This document shows, in pieces, positions 37,065 to 45,892 of a stretch of 60,537 nucleotides of DNA; the first letter of the stretch is position 1; each line of letters begins with the position of its first letter. The notes under the pieces are model-generated. The model saw only the letters and a program-made list of their open reading frames with translations. It made no database searches and was not told the DNA's origin. The position numbers were made by a program, and so were the translations under genes. The stretch lies in NCBI GenBank assembly GCA_013215565.1, contig JABSQV010000026.1:1-60537 (forward strand). Direction: 5' to 3'. The stretch is from Myxococcales bacterium (lineage in GTDB: Bacteria > Myxococcota_A > UBA9160 > SZUA-336).

Positions 37065-37394
37065 CTATTGAGCCGCGATGATCGGGAGAGTGATGTCAGG
37101 CGACACGTGGACCTCCGTGCTCGGGAACGTCACCGTGAACTCGACGAGGGCGGTCAGCGCGTTGGCCACTTCTGACGTCTTGCGCTGGTAGCCGACGATC
37201 CCATTGGTGGCATCGTCCACGACGCCGGCCTCGTCATCCACTATGACGAGGCTGGAGTCGTCCCGGTCCTTCCAGCGACACACGACAGTCGTGCCGCCGG
37301 GTAGGACGATGGGCTGGCCCTCGAAAAGCAACTGGTAGCGCAGCAGTCCATGTGTATCGCCCACTTTGATTGGTCGATACGATTTTTTTGCCAC
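37065..37394 (-). CDS. BppU-like N-domain virion protein
   Basis: This encodes 109 residues. The pattern VGDTHGLLRYQLLFEGQPIV, CRWKDRDDSSLVIVDDEAG and ALVEFTVTFPSTEVHVSPDI resembles the beta-sandwich domain found at the N-terminus of baseplate upper proteins and some fibres. It is the last gene of the late operon. It may attach receptor-binding parts to the baseplate. Confidence 0.55.
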   Translation of the reverse strand: MAKKSYRPIKVGDTHGLLRYQLLFEGQPIVLPGGTTVVCRWKDRDDSSLVIVDDEAGVVDDATNGIVGYQRKTSEVANALTALVEFTVTFPSTEVHVSPDITLPIIAAQ

Positions 37395-37402
37395 GCTTCA
37401 GC

Positions 37403-37843
37403 CTAGTCCTCGGTCCAGGTGAGGGCACCGATGGCAGCTTCCGGCTGGATGCCGTTGCTGACCGCCAGGCTGGCCGTGAGCGCGCCGGAGGCGAGCAGGT
37501 TGCCAGCGCCGGAGACCGCCGTGCCGATGCCGTAGTGCGTCTCCGTCTCCGATCCGCCGGTGGCCTGCGGCCACTGCACGATCGCGGTGTTGCTGGCGTT
37601 GTCGCCCGCGACGGTCCAGCCGCCAGCGGTGCGCGGAACGGCCGCGCGCGCGTAGGAGGTGTAGGCCGCTTCGCTTGTGGTCTGCACGCCCGCCTCGCCG
37701 GGGTCCGCTGTGTGCAACGAGCAGAACAGGTCGCCGTCCGCTGCGCTGGGCTGCAGGCCCGAGGCGTCTCCGATGTTTGCGATCGCCGTGTTGTTGAACA
37801 GCAGCAGGAGGAAGTTGGTCTCGAAAGCGTTTGTCTTGCTCAT
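37403..37843 (-). CDS. Fibre/decoration-type virion protein
   Basis: This encodes 146 residues. The family pattern is N-terminal helix (NAFETNFLLLLFNNTAIANI), GDLFCSLHTADPGEAGVQTT, SYARAAVPRTAGGWTV, IVQWPQATGGSETETHYGIG and GNLLASGALTASLAVSNGIQ. This fold is found in small phage tail-fibre or head-decoration proteins. Its closest relative in the window is the Tat-tagged protein at 36277. Confidence 0.7.
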   Translation of the reverse strand: MSKTNAFETNFLLLLFNNTAIANIGDASGLQPSAADGDLFCSLHTADPGEAGVQTTSEAAYTSYARAAVPRTAGGWTVAGDNASNTAIVQWPQATGGSETETHYGIGTAVSGAGNLLASGALTASLAVSNGIQPEAAIGALTWTED

Positions 37844-37910
37844 GGGTCAGGGTCCTTCGCGCCTGCGCGCTGTTATCAAACAGTTGCCGTCGTCCAATGG
37901 GTGCGGTCCA

Positions 37911-38798
37911 CTATATTTTCCAGATGTTGATTGCCGCGAGCATGGCATCACGCATCGTGCCGCCATTTATCGGAACGTCCAACCACGCGTGGGTGGTGTC
38001 CGATGAGATGGCCACGAATAGAGATTGGTCGGACGCCATCTCATAGCTTGCAATTTGGAACGAATAATCTCGGATGAAGTCTCGGCCTAGATCTAAAGCA
38101 GCCTCGATCTGCGCGGCGTCGGTCGGGTCGCTAGCCTGGGTCGCCACCAGCACGCCGCCCACGAACACCTTGAGATCGGTGATGATCGACTTGCGCTGCT
38201 CCTCGCCCGCTAGCATGCGCTCGTCTGGCGAATACATACGGGTCATAGTTTTGGCTTCCGCGTGCGTTGACCCGTCCTCAAGATCCCAGCGGATCGTGAT
38301 GTCGCGGGATAGCGTGCCCGGCGGGTCTCGCCTCCATTCGTACTCCTCGACGAGAACACGATCGATGAAACTCTTAGATCCGTCCACGTTGAACGTCGCG
38401 CTATCGAAATACTCCACGCTCACCACGTCGCCGAGCTGGCGCACCGTCTTGCGCTCCAGCCTACGGTCGAGGCAGGTGCGATAGTTCAACGACGTAGGCG
38501 GCGATAGCCTGTCCCAATCACCCTCGGGCAGGTATCGAAATATCTTGCAACGACCATCCGGTGGTGGGGTGGAGACCGCGATCAGAACCGGATCGGGCGA
38601 TGCGTCTCGGTCGATGTACCACTCCTGATTAGCAGGCGGATCGACGGAGGCGGCCCAGCCGGTATCGATCCCGGCATATCCCGGCGTGGAGTCGTTTTCA
38701 AATTGTGAGACCGCCGTCGCCACGTCTGCGCGCTTGCGAAATTCCTCGACCCGCACGGTCCCGCCCGATCCTGCGTTGTTATAGATTGCGACCCACAT
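37911..38798 (-). CDS. Virion-associated protein of unknown function
   Basis: This encodes 295 residues with no signal peptide. It has beta-rich segments (VAIYNNAGSGGTVRVEEFRK, VSVEYFDSATFNVDG), a predicted strand-helix C-terminus (FIRDYSFQIASYEMASDQSL) and an aspartate-rich middle. Location among late fibre genes suggests a tail-fibre accessory role. Codon use is less GC-rich than in the structural core, like the next two genes. Confidence 0.6.
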   Translation of the reverse strand: MWVAIYNNAGSGGTVRVEEFRKRADVATAVSQFENDSTPGYAGIDTGWAASVDPPANQEWYIDRDASPDPVLIAVSTPPPDGRCKIFRYLPEGDWDRLSPPTSLNYRTCLDRRLERKTVRQLGDVVSVEYFDSATFNVDGSKSFIDRVLVEEYEWRRDPPGTLSRDITIRWDLEDGSTHAEAKTMTRMYSPDERMLAGEEQRKSIITDLKVFVGGVLVATQASDPTDAAQIEAALDLGRDFIRDYSFQIASYEMASDQSLFVAISSDTTHAWLDVPINGGTMRDAMLAAINIWKI

Positions 38799-39455
38799 CT
38801 AACTAGGCTCCATGATGAGGTACATCGTGCACTCTCCCGGCTTCTGAGATGAATCATATTCGATCTCTACATAATCGCCTGCACTGACCGAGACGCTGAT
38901 CGTCTCGGCCCCGCCTAGATCCGCATTCATGCTGCCAAGGACCACCGTCGCCTCCACTGAGCCGTTGATGTGGATCTTCATCTGGGTCGACGTGCTTCCG
39001 TCTGCTGTCTGGTAGACCAGACCCGTCAGCGTGCCGGTAATGCCGATCGGCTGGCGCGTCCTCGGCTTCGTACTGTCGTCCGCGGTGGTGCTCTTGCCGT
39101 TAGCTATCAGAAATTTGCCCAGCGAATCCGACTTCGCGCCGAACGGGCAGCACGCGATCGTATCTGTGAAGCCTACTGCTATCGCGGCAGCATCCTCTGG
39201 GCTTGGGATGTTTGCGAATACATAGTCTGTATCGGAGACTAGGATCTCGCCGCTCTGCGAGCTTGTGAGCTGTACGACCACCTCATTTCGAGAGTCGCCA
39301 GCTGCTGGCGTGATCGTGCTGATCAAATCGTTTCGCACGACGTTCCCGATCCGCACGATGATCCCGACCTGCATTCGATCAAGGTTGTGCACCACCGAGA
39401 CGCTGCTAACGCCCGAGAATTCCATCGAGAATAACGGCTTGAATTGTCCGGCCAT
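38799..39455 (-). CDS. Virion-associated beta-rich protein
   Basis: This encodes 218 residues. It opens MAGQFKPLFSMEFSGVSSVS with LDRMQVGIIVRIGNVVRNDL, and continues as beta-rich sequence with ETISVSVSAGDYVEIEYDSS near the end, a typical jelly-roll-like fibre tip ('sVsagDyveiey'). The single-base overlap with the tailspike gene suggests they are produced together. Family is unknown. Confidence 0.6.
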   Translation of the reverse strand: MAGQFKPLFSMEFSGVSSVSVVHNLDRMQVGIIVRIGNVVRNDLISTITPAAGDSRNEVVVQLTSSQSGEILVSDTDYVFANIPSPEDAAAIAVGFTDTIACCPFGAKSDSLGKFLIANGKSTTADDSTKPRTRQPIGITGTLTGLVYQTADGSTSTQMKIHINGSVEATVVLGSMNADLGGAETISVSVSAGDYVEIEYDSSQKPGECTMYLIMEPS

Positions 39456-41893
39456 CAGAGCACCCCCCCGTCACTAAATGCCACTCCTTCGAGGATCAGC
39501 GTCCACATCGTCAGATCCTGATTTGGCGATCCGTCATCAGCCAACTCAAAACGAATCATCACCAGATCGCCACCGTACAATCCGTCTATTTCAAACGGAC
39601 TAAATGCCGTGGATAGGGCGCGGTTGTCGGCGGTAGCTGTGTCGGTCAACGCTGTTGGGCCAACGGCCTGCCCAGCGTTCGCGGTTAGCGTGTCCGTGTT
39701 TGCTAGCGTCCTCGGCACAGGCACGAGACCGCCTGATGGGTCTGCCACGTTCACGCCCTGCACCTGAATCGGGAGCACCGAGACGATCCCGGTGGGTGCG
39801 GTGGTAATGGGCTGCGATCCCTCGACCGAATAGACCGGGGTGATCTTGAGCGCGAACGCCGTGCATAGTCCCTCTGGTAATACCAGCTGAGTGTAGATCG
39901 CGTCCCCTGTAGTATTCAGTCTGGAGTTAGGCGCGTTTTGTGTCCATTCAGTTGGTAGCCCTCCGCTGCCCACCAGAATATTGGCAGACTGAACGCCGCC
40001 CGATTCGCCGTACACGTTCCCGCCGATGATCAGTGTCTGCCGCCAGAGAGCAAGCCCCAGCGCGCGACGCCTCCCCAGCTCGTTCAGTTGCACGTGACTG
40101 GGCGCGAGCCAGGCCGTCTCGAAAGTCGGAAGCGTCGTGACTGTGCTGGCGATACGCCATCGCACCCAATACGAGGCGCCGATGGCCACGCCTGCACCGT
40201 CTGCGGTAGCGAGCCCCCATGTCGTCTCGGTGTCGATGCCGTATTGAAGAAATTCGCTTGACGATGCGCGCAGGAACACGTCGCTAGAATAGCGGTAGGT
40301 CTCGACCTCCGACGACGCCTGCACTCCCACGCCTGCCCATGCCGAGCCGTCCCAGATCTCGACGACATATGAGCCACCGACGCCTGCTGCCACTTGAGCG
40401 ATCTTGGCACCCCAGTGTTTCAGAGCCGCGCCGGCCGTTGTCTCGCGGGACGACGCCAAATAAATCGCGTTGCCTACTCCGGTCCCCTGAAATGTCAGCG
40501 TCGAGCCCGATCGGCTCTGCGCCGCTGCCGTCTCGTCGACCTGTGATCCGCCTGTCACGACCGAGCCGACCATCGTCTCCGTGCCGTCTGTCGTGATCAC
40601 CTTGATCCCGTCGCTGTATGACGAGCCCTCGCCTACCAGTAGGGCCGATCCGAGTTCGGGGAAACCCGTCACCATGTCCGACCCGACGACGCGAGACTCC
40701 GCGTCCCGGACGTCGGTTAGCTCCTGGTGAAACGTCGCGTTCAGCTGCATCGTCCCGATCGCGGCACTCGGGAAACTAAACAGCGGCTGGACCGTCGCGC
40801 CGCTAACTACCAGCGTGGTGCCCGCCCCTGTGAGCGCAGGATCGATCAGCAGACTCGCGATCGTCGCGTCAACACGTCCGCCGACGATCGTCACTGTCAC
40901 GCCGTCCGCGGCCAGGTGGCCGCCGTTCGGTACGTTGAACCAGTTAGGCGAATAGATGATGCACGTGCTCGTGCCCGAGACGTGGATGCAGTCAACGACG
41001 TTCGAGTTTCCGACGTTATGTGCCTGGCCCTGGAATCGGCCGCCGCCCTCGGTCAGCGTGACGTTCTCGATCGTGCCTGCGGACTGCGGGACGTGTACAT
41101 CATCGAGAGCAAGCACGCCCGCGCTCACACGTAGCAGATTCGCCATGCCTCCAAGCGAGCACCGGATATTCCCGCCGATGAGCTTTCCCGTCCCCGTCTT
41201 GACGATGCCATCACCAGAGCCCGTCAGGCCGTCGCCTCTGAAATCTAGGTCGTAGACTGTGCCGGTGCCTGCGCTATGGGCAACGCCGGCCAGTGATGCC
41301 GTGGTAGGCACTGTGACGGCAAATCCCCGCATGTAGCTGCCATCCGATATCGTGATCACATGCGAGACGGCTGCGGCCTCGCCGACAGTGGTAACGCGAA
41401 ATCCGCCCTCGCCGATCAGCGAAACGCCCGCCGGGATCGTCACGCCCGACTCGACGTAATTTCCAGGCCTCACGCTAACCGTGTCGCCCGAAGCCGAGGC
41501 CGCTAGTGCTGCGCCGATCGTCAGCCAAGGCAGATCGAATCTGTCGGCAGTGGCCGTGCCATCGTCGCCAGCTTTATCAACCCAATTAATCGATGTGGTG
41601 GTGATCGCTCCGTCGTCTGGATCGGGGTCCGGGTTCAGGTCCGGAGGGCCCAGGGCGTCATGCGCCGAGATGATGGCATCAGATGTGGCCTCGTCAGTCG
41701 CGTTAGGAACGCCGCTGAAGTGGACCTGAACGGCGATTGTTGCGCCGGTCTTCTGAGACGCGATGCGATTGAACGTAACTGGCGTGCTCGAAAAGTCAGC
41801 GGCCTCGTACTCTTGGCGCAACTGCTCCAGATCGGGAATGCCGCCGGGTGCGCTCGCGAAGTCGGTCTCGTCGTATTCAAGTGTGGCCATCAA
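39455..41893 (-). CDS. Beta-helix tailspike
   Basis: This encodes 812 residues. After a 125-residue N-part, SGDTVSVRPGNYVESGVTIP and AGVSLIGEGGFRVTTV begin a right-handed beta-helix (typical 'GDTVxVxPGxYxExgvxipxGVsLxGxG'). It continues through repeated rungs to about residue 370. The C-terminal 440 residues are beta-sandwich-like (YWVRWRIASTVTTLPTFETA), probably carbohydrate binding or trimerisation. It is likely the glycan-binding or depolymerising spike. I cannot point to catalytic residues. Confidence 0.8.
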   Translation of the reverse strand: MMATLEYDETDFASAPGGIPDLEQLRQEYEAADFSSTPVTFNRIASQKTGATIAVQVHFSGVPNATDEATSDAIISAHDALGPPDLNPDPDPDDGAITTTSINWVDKAGDDGTATADRFDLPWLTIGAALAASASGDTVSVRPGNYVESGVTIPAGVSLIGEGGFRVTTVGEAAAVSHVITISDGSYMRGFAVTVPTTASLAGVAHSAGTGTVYDLDFRGDGLTGSGDGIVKTGTGKLIGGNIRCSLGGMANLLRVSAGVLALDDVHVPQSAGTIENVTLTEGGGRFQGQAHNVGNSNVVDCIHVSGTSTCIIYSPNWFNVPNGGHLAADGVTVTIVGGRVDATIASLLIDPALTGAGTTLVVSGATVQPLFSFPSAAIGTMQLNATFHQELTDVRDAESRVVGSDMVTGFPELGSALLVGEGSSYSDGIKVITTDGTETMVGSVVTGGSQVDETAAAQSRSGSTLTFQGTGVGNAIYLASSRETTAGAALKHWGAKIAQVAAGVGGSYVVEIWDGSAWAGVGVQASSEVETYRYSSDVFLRASSSEFLQYGIDTETTWGLATADGAGVAIGASYWVRWRIASTVTTLPTFETAWLAPSHVQLNELGRRRALGLALWRQTLIIGGNVYGESGGVQSANILVGSGGLPTEWTQNAPNSRLNTTGDAIYTQLVLPEGLCTAFALKITPVYSVEGSQPITTAPTGIVSVLPIQVQGVNVADPSGGLVPVPRTLANTDTLTANAGQAVGPTALTDTATADNRALSTAFSPFEIDGLYGGDLVMIRFELADDGSPNQDLTMWTLILEGVAFSDGGVL

Positions 41894-42480
41894 CCTGTCA
41901 CCTTCCGCGCCGTGATGTAGGCATCGCTGATCGTCATGGTGCCAGAGCCGGAATCGACGGCGTAACGTAGCTCAATATTCTGCGCACCGTTCCCGGACGT
42001 GTTGCTGACCTCGCGGCGAAAGTGGACGGGCATGATGTTGGCCGAGTCCTGCATCTCGCAAACCATCTTGCGGCCGAGCACGGCTGGCGTCGTGGCATTT
42101 TCGAGCCACACGCTGGGGTTGCCGTTCTGGTTGCTGTGGCTGATCAGAGCGCTGCCCTCGACAATCCAGACCCCCGTCTCGTCCGGGATGTCGATCTCCA
42201 CTTTGGTGATCGGGGTTGTGCCGTTCGTCGTGTCCTCGCCTGTGCTCATGGCGCGCAGCTCCGCGTGCATGTCCAGCCGCCGCCACTGGCCGGTTGTGCC
42301 GAGCGCGAGATAGTATCCGGGGTTGGTGCCGGCCGTCTGTCGGATGACGCCACCGGCATCCACCGCCGCCTGGACGACAGTGTTACGCGCGGCCTCGTCG
42401 GTGACGTCGGACCACCGCATGAGGACGTGGACCCCCTTGCCGCTGTTCGTGGTTCTGTCGGCTGAGTGATGCTCGGGCAT
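41890..42480 (-). CDS. Fibre-associated beta-rich protein
   Basis: This encodes 196 residues (MPEHHSADRTTNSGKGVHVL...). The C-terminal half (TKVEIDIPDETGVWIVEGSA, then LISHSNQNGNPSVWLENATT and IELRYAVDSGSGTMTISDAY) is a jelly-roll-like domain as in fibre heads. ATGG overlap with the tailspike gene suggests coupled synthesis. Function is otherwise unknown. Confidence 0.58.
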   Translation of the reverse strand: MPEHHSADRTTNSGKGVHVLMRWSDVTDEAARNTVVQAAVDAGGVIRQTAGTNPGYYLALGTTGQWRRLDMHAELRAMSTGEDTTNGTTPITKVEIDIPDETGVWIVEGSALISHSNQNGNPSVWLENATTPAVLGRKMVCEMQDSANIMPVHFRREVSNTSGNGAQNIELRYAVDSGSGTMTISDAYITARKVTG

Positions 42481-42490
42481 GCGCTAATCC

Positions 42491-44056
42491 CTACGGGGTT
42501 TGAAACATCGCCACGCCGTCCTCGGTCATGTCGATGCCGTCCTCTGTCATCTGGTTGGCGACCGTGATGGTCGCGCTGAGTGTCGAGTCGCCGGCGATCG
42601 CGCCGACTACCGCGCCCGTGGCCGTGACCGTCGCCGCCAGGGTGGTCGATCCGTCGATGCTGCCGGCCGCCTTCACCTTCGGGATGACGGTGCCCGCCAG
42701 GGTGGTCAGGCCGAAGATGTCGCCCGCGACGTCGTTCGCCACCGACTCGATGGTGCCGGCCAACGAGCTGGACCCGGTGATGGCGCCTGCGATCGCGCCG
42801 CCGGCCGCCAGGGTGGCGTCGAGGGTCGAGGACCCGGTGATCGCACCAGCGACCGCCCCGACTCCGCGCAGCGCGCCGGCCAGGGCGCTGTCGCCGTCGA
42901 TATCTCCAGCGACCGCCGCAATACTGGCCAGTGCGCCGGAAAGCGTGCTCGACCCGGTGATGGCGCCAGCAATCGCCCCAGCAGCCCCCACAGTGGCCGC
43001 CAGCGTGGACAGGCCGAGGATATCGCCGGCCACCGCTACGGGCGCCGTGAGGGCTCCAGCGAGCTCAGAGCTACCAGAAACGTCGGCCGCCACATCACCG
43101 ATGCCGCGGACGGTGCCGGAGAGGGTGGAATCACCGAAGATCGCGCCCGTCACGCTGTCGGACGCCAGGGTGGCCGCCAGGGTGCTGGAGCCTGCGATCG
43201 CGCCTGCCACCGCACCGACTGCCCGCAGCGTGCCCGCCAGAACCGACGCTCCGGCGATGGCGCCCGCCACATCACCGGCCGAGGCCAGCGTGCCGTCGAT
43301 GGTCGTGCTGCCGGCGATCGCGCCAGCGATGGCACCCGTGGCCGTGATCGCCCCCGCCAGGGTGGTCGATCCGTCGATGTTGCCGGCCACAGCCCCATCT
43401 GAGGCCAGCGTGCCGGCCAGCGTAGAACTGCCCGTGATGGCACCGGCGATCTCGCCGCGCGCCGCCAGGGCCCCCGCCAGGACGGTGGAGCCGTTGATGT
43501 TCGCAGCCACCTGGCCGGTCGCCGCCAGCAGCGCATCGAGCACCGTGATGCCGTCGATGTTGCCGGCCACGTCCCCGACGTGCCGCAGTAGGCCGGACAG
43601 GGTGGACCCGCCCGTGATGTCGACCGCGACCTGGCCGGTCGCGTCCAGCGTGCCCTGCAGATCGGAACTTCCGATGATGTCGCCCGCGACGGCCGCGACG
43701 CTCTCGAGCGCGCCGGTCAGATCCGAGTCGCCGTCGATCGCGCCGTCCACTGCGCCCTTGGCAGTGACGGTCGCCGCCAGAGTGGAGCTGCCCGCGATGT
43801 CGCCCTCGACGTCCACCACGATCCGCAGCAGCCCGCCGAGGATGCTCGACCCCGTGATCGCACCTGCAATGACGCCGACTGCTGTGAGGGTCGCGTCCAG
43901 TGTCGACAGGCCGTCGATGTTGCCGATGACCGGCGCGATGTTGTAGCCGTCTGCCCGCCGGACGCGACCGTGCACCAGTTGCTGCAGATCGTGCGATGCC
44001 AGCTGTCCAAGCTCATGCTCAGTCAGCTGCGCCAGGTCATGCGCGGGCTGCGACAC
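42491..44056 (-). CDS. Giant 20-residue-repeat solenoid protein
   Basis: This encodes 521 residues. After a 40-residue head (HDLAQLTEHELGQLASHDL), residues 41 to 500 are 23 tandem repeats of 20 residues, with single 19- and 21-residue exceptions that cancel. Consensus is A-V-A-G-x-I-x-G-S-S-T-L-A-G-T-L-x-x-x-G, e.g. AIAGAITGSSTLSGALASIA. The regular Gly, Ile/Val and Leu positions suggest a beta-solenoid with one coil per repeat. It has no cysteine and few charges, and ends in MTEDGIDMTEDGVAMFQTP. It lies between lysis and fibre genes, so it is probably a virion fibre. Confidence 0.75.
   Translation of the reverse strand: MSQPAHDLAQLTEHELGQLASHDLQQLVHGRVRRADGYNIAPVIGNIDGLSTLDATLTAVGVIAGAITGSSILGGLLRIVVDVEGDIAGSSTLAATVTAKGAVDGAIDGDSDLTGALESVAAVAGDIIGSSDLQGTLDATGQVAVDITGGSTLSGLLRHVGDVAGNIDGITVLDALLAATGQVAANINGSTVLAGALAARGEIAGAITGSSTLAGTLASDGAVAGNIDGSTTLAGAITATGAIAGAIAGSTTIDGTLASAGDVAGAIAGASVLAGTLRAVGAVAGAIAGSSTLAATLASDSVTGAIFGDSTLSGTVRGIGDVAADVSGSSELAGALTAPVAVAGDILGLSTLAATVGAAGAIAGAITGSSTLSGALASIAAVAGDIDGDSALAGALRGVGAVAGAITGSSTLDATLAAGGAIAGAITGSSSLAGTIESVANDVAGDIFGLTTLAGTVIPKVKAAGSIDGSTTLAATVTATGAVVGAIAGDSTLSATITVANQMTEDGIDMTEDGVAMFQTP
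42557..43936 (-). repeat. 23 copies of a 60-bp coding repeat
   Basis: The DNA under the solenoid protein is a tandem array with 60-bp period. Phrases such as GTGATGGCGCC or GTCGATGTTGCCGGCC recur in each unit. Unit sequences have diverged at many positions but length is kept, implying selection on the protein repeat. Confidence 0.85.
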
Positions 44057-44060
44057 TGAT

Positions 44061-44288
44061 TTATCGCTTTCGGGCTGTAGGTCCGACGCTCACCCAATCG
44101 AGGCCGCGCTCGACACGATCGAGCAGGGCCGCCAGGCCGGCCAGCGCCTTGTCGTCCTCGGTGGTCTCGGTCTTGGCCGCCAGCTTCTGGAGCAGGACGA
44201 CGAGCGCGCGGAGCGCCGTCACCAGGGCCAGGAACGCGACCATGGCATTGGTGATCTCGGCGGGGAGGACTGAAAGGAATTCGGTCAT
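44061..44288 (-). CDS. Holin candidate
   Basis: This encodes 75 residues. One strong membrane segment (NAMVAFLALVTALRALVVLL) follows a short N-terminus, and the C-terminus is charged (KTETTEDDKALAGLAALLDR). It overlaps the spanin-like gene by four bases and sits two genes from the endolysin. The single segment suggests a class III or pinholin-type holin, but anti-holin is possible. Confidence 0.55.
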   Translation of the reverse strand: MTEFLSVLPAEITNAMVAFLALVTALRALVVLLQKLAAKTETTEDDKALAGLAALLDRVERGLDWVSVGPTARKR

Positions 44289-44716
44289 TCCATAACTCCA
44301 CTGAGCTCGAGGCCTGCGAGCGGATCGTCCGGGTCGAGCTGGAGCGCCTTAGCTACTGCCGCCCGCCCCTTGTTCGCTGGACGCGATCGCGACGAGCGCC
44401 TGGCGCGTGGTGCGTCCGCCTCTGCCGCCTCCAGGTACTGCGCCGTCACCAGACGGACCACGATCCCCATCTGCTTCTTCTGCTTCTGCGTGTCCGCCGT
44501 CAGGTCCGCGATCGCCTTGGCGTTCACCATCTGGGACTCGGCGAGCGTGGCGACCGTCTTGTTGATCGCGATCGCCGAGTCGTCCACGTATTCGGTCGTG
44601 GCAATGCGAGTGTAGCCCGCGCCGATCGCGAGCAGCGCGCAGGCCGCCGCGATGTACTTGGGCCCGGTCATTCCCCACTTGACATTCTCAAAGTCGATCA
44701 TGCTTTTGCCAGCCAT
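44285..44716 (-). CDS. Membrane-anchored coiled-coil protein, spanin-like
   Basis: This encodes 143 residues. An N-terminal membrane segment (YIAAACALLAIGAGY) is followed by a periplasmic helical region (SAIAINKTVATLAESQMVNA, then KAIADLTADTQKQKKQMGIV) and a basic patch (PRARRSSRSRPANKGRA). The topology and the place beside holin and endolysin candidates suit an inner-membrane spanin. I find no separate outer-membrane lipoprotein partner here. Confidence 0.45.
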   Translation of the reverse strand: MAGKSMIDFENVKWGMTGPKYIAAACALLAIGAGYTRIATTEYVDDSAIAINKTVATLAESQMVNAKAIADLTADTQKQKKQMGIVVRLVTAQYLEAAEADAPRARRSSRSRPANKGRAAVAKALQLDPDDPLAGLELSGVME

Positions 44717-44729
44717 CGTGATGCTCCCT

Positions 44730-45335
44730 TCAGGCTACGTGGTCACGCCGCGCCGCCTCCGTCATGCCGCGGAAACGACTCTGATCTTTCACCGGGATGG
44801 CCTGGACGTGGGGCCGATCGCGCCGCCTGCCGTTGCGGTACAGGACGGTCAGCCCCAGGGCCTCCGCCTCGTCGCCGAGACAATCCCAAAATTCCGGGGT
44901 TGCCTTCCACATGTCGTCCTCGTCGACGATGTCCACCGCAGCGCCGAGACAATGCATCGACATCTTGATGCCCGTGCCCTTGTCCGACAGCTTCTGCGCC
45001 CGCTCCGGGCTGCGGTAGCCCTCCCACAGCATCGGGTCGTGGCCCTGCGCACGCATGCGCGCGAACAGGCTCTCGACCTTGGCCGCGAACCCTGGGAGCA
45101 GTAGGTGCGGATCGCGCGACACGCCGCGCTTGAGCTCGTCGCCGCCGAACGTGAACCCGTCCGGCGGGGTGGTCATGCGCGTAGGCTGATCGCCGAACGC
45201 CTTTTCGATCTCCAACACTTTCGCGAGCGTCTTCAGTCCCGGCTCGCCGTCGACCGTCAGGCCGTGCCGCCCCTGAAACTCCATCCACCCGCTCTTAGAC
45301 TTGCGCGCCCACCCTGGTAGCTCGTCGTCGGTCAT
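44730..45335 (-). CDS. Endolysin, M15 (VanY-type) peptidase
   Basis: This encodes 201 residues from ATG 45335, ATGA overlap with the preceding gene. The N-terminal ~45 residues (GWMEFQGRHGLTVDGEPGLK) look like a peptidoglycan-binding unit. The catalytic domain has MLWEGYRSPERAQKLSDKGT, the zinc motif SMHCLGAAVDIVDED (H-x6-D) and RPHVQAIP (third ligand). It should cut the peptide stem of peptidoglycan at the end of infection. No signal peptide is present, so release needs the holin. Confidence 0.87.
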   Translation of the reverse strand: MTDDELPGWARKSKSGWMEFQGRHGLTVDGEPGLKTLAKVLEIEKAFGDQPTRMTTPPDGFTFGGDELKRGVSRDPHLLLPGFAAKVESLFARMRAQGHDPMLWEGYRSPERAQKLSDKGTGIKMSMHCLGAAVDIVDEDDMWKATPEFWDCLGDEAEALGLTVLYRNGRRRDRPHVQAIPVKDQSRFRGMTEAARRDHVA

Positions 45336-45892
45336 GTGCTCGGCTCGCTTCTGAAGTAGGGCATGGACACCAGCCCGTTGAAGTGGTCCACGACACCGAC
45401 GCCGCCGACGTTCATCGTGTCGCCTGCGCCGTCGCCGCTCTTGGCCCACGACGTACCGACCACCGTCTGCGGGCCGGCGATCGAGTCGTAGCCGCGCTCG
45501 ATGGTGACGCTCATGGCCTGCGCATCGAACCCGATGTCTATCGCGTGCCCGCGCTGGTGGATGAAAACCGACGACACCACCTGGATGCCCGCGTCGTCCT
45601 CCACCTCGATGCGCGAGTCGCCGGTGTCGGCGTCGATCTCCGACACGCCGATCAGGTAGAAGTTGATCCAGCCGGCCCCCGCCTGCGTGTAGATCAGCGT
45701 GCGCTTGACGCCCGCCTCTCCCACCGGAGCGCCAGCCGGCCCGGCCGGGATGCAACTGATGCCCCATGCGCCGCGCAGGATGCACCGCGGAGACTTGCCG
45801 GCCGCCAGGAGGCCGGTGTGGAAGTCGTCCGACGACGCCTGCGTCGCGAGGTCGGACGCGTTCCCGGACCAAACGTATTGACGCTGTGACAC
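45332..45892 (-). CDS. Late virion-associated protein
   Basis: This encodes 186 residues, beta-rich with glycine loops (RTLIYTQAGAGWINFYLIGV, SSVFIHQRGHAIDIGFDAQA, TIERGYDSIAGPQTVVG). It lies between the propeller fibre and the endolysin. It could be a fibre tip or a tail protein. No family is recognised. Confidence 0.58.
   Translation of the reverse strand: MSQRQYVWSGNASDLATQASSDDFHTGLLAAGKSPRCILRGAWGISCIPAGPAGAPVGEAGVKRTLIYTQAGAGWINFYLIGVSEIDADTGDSRIEVEDDAGIQVVSSVFIHQRGHAIDIGFDAQAMSVTIERGYDSIAGPQTVVGTSWAKSGDGAGDTMNVGGVGVVDHFNGLVSMPYFRSEPST

Noticed and set aside
42557..43936. CRISPR or non-coding satellite array under the 60-bp repeats
   Set aside because: No spacers; units are contiguous, in frame and encode a regular protein repeat.
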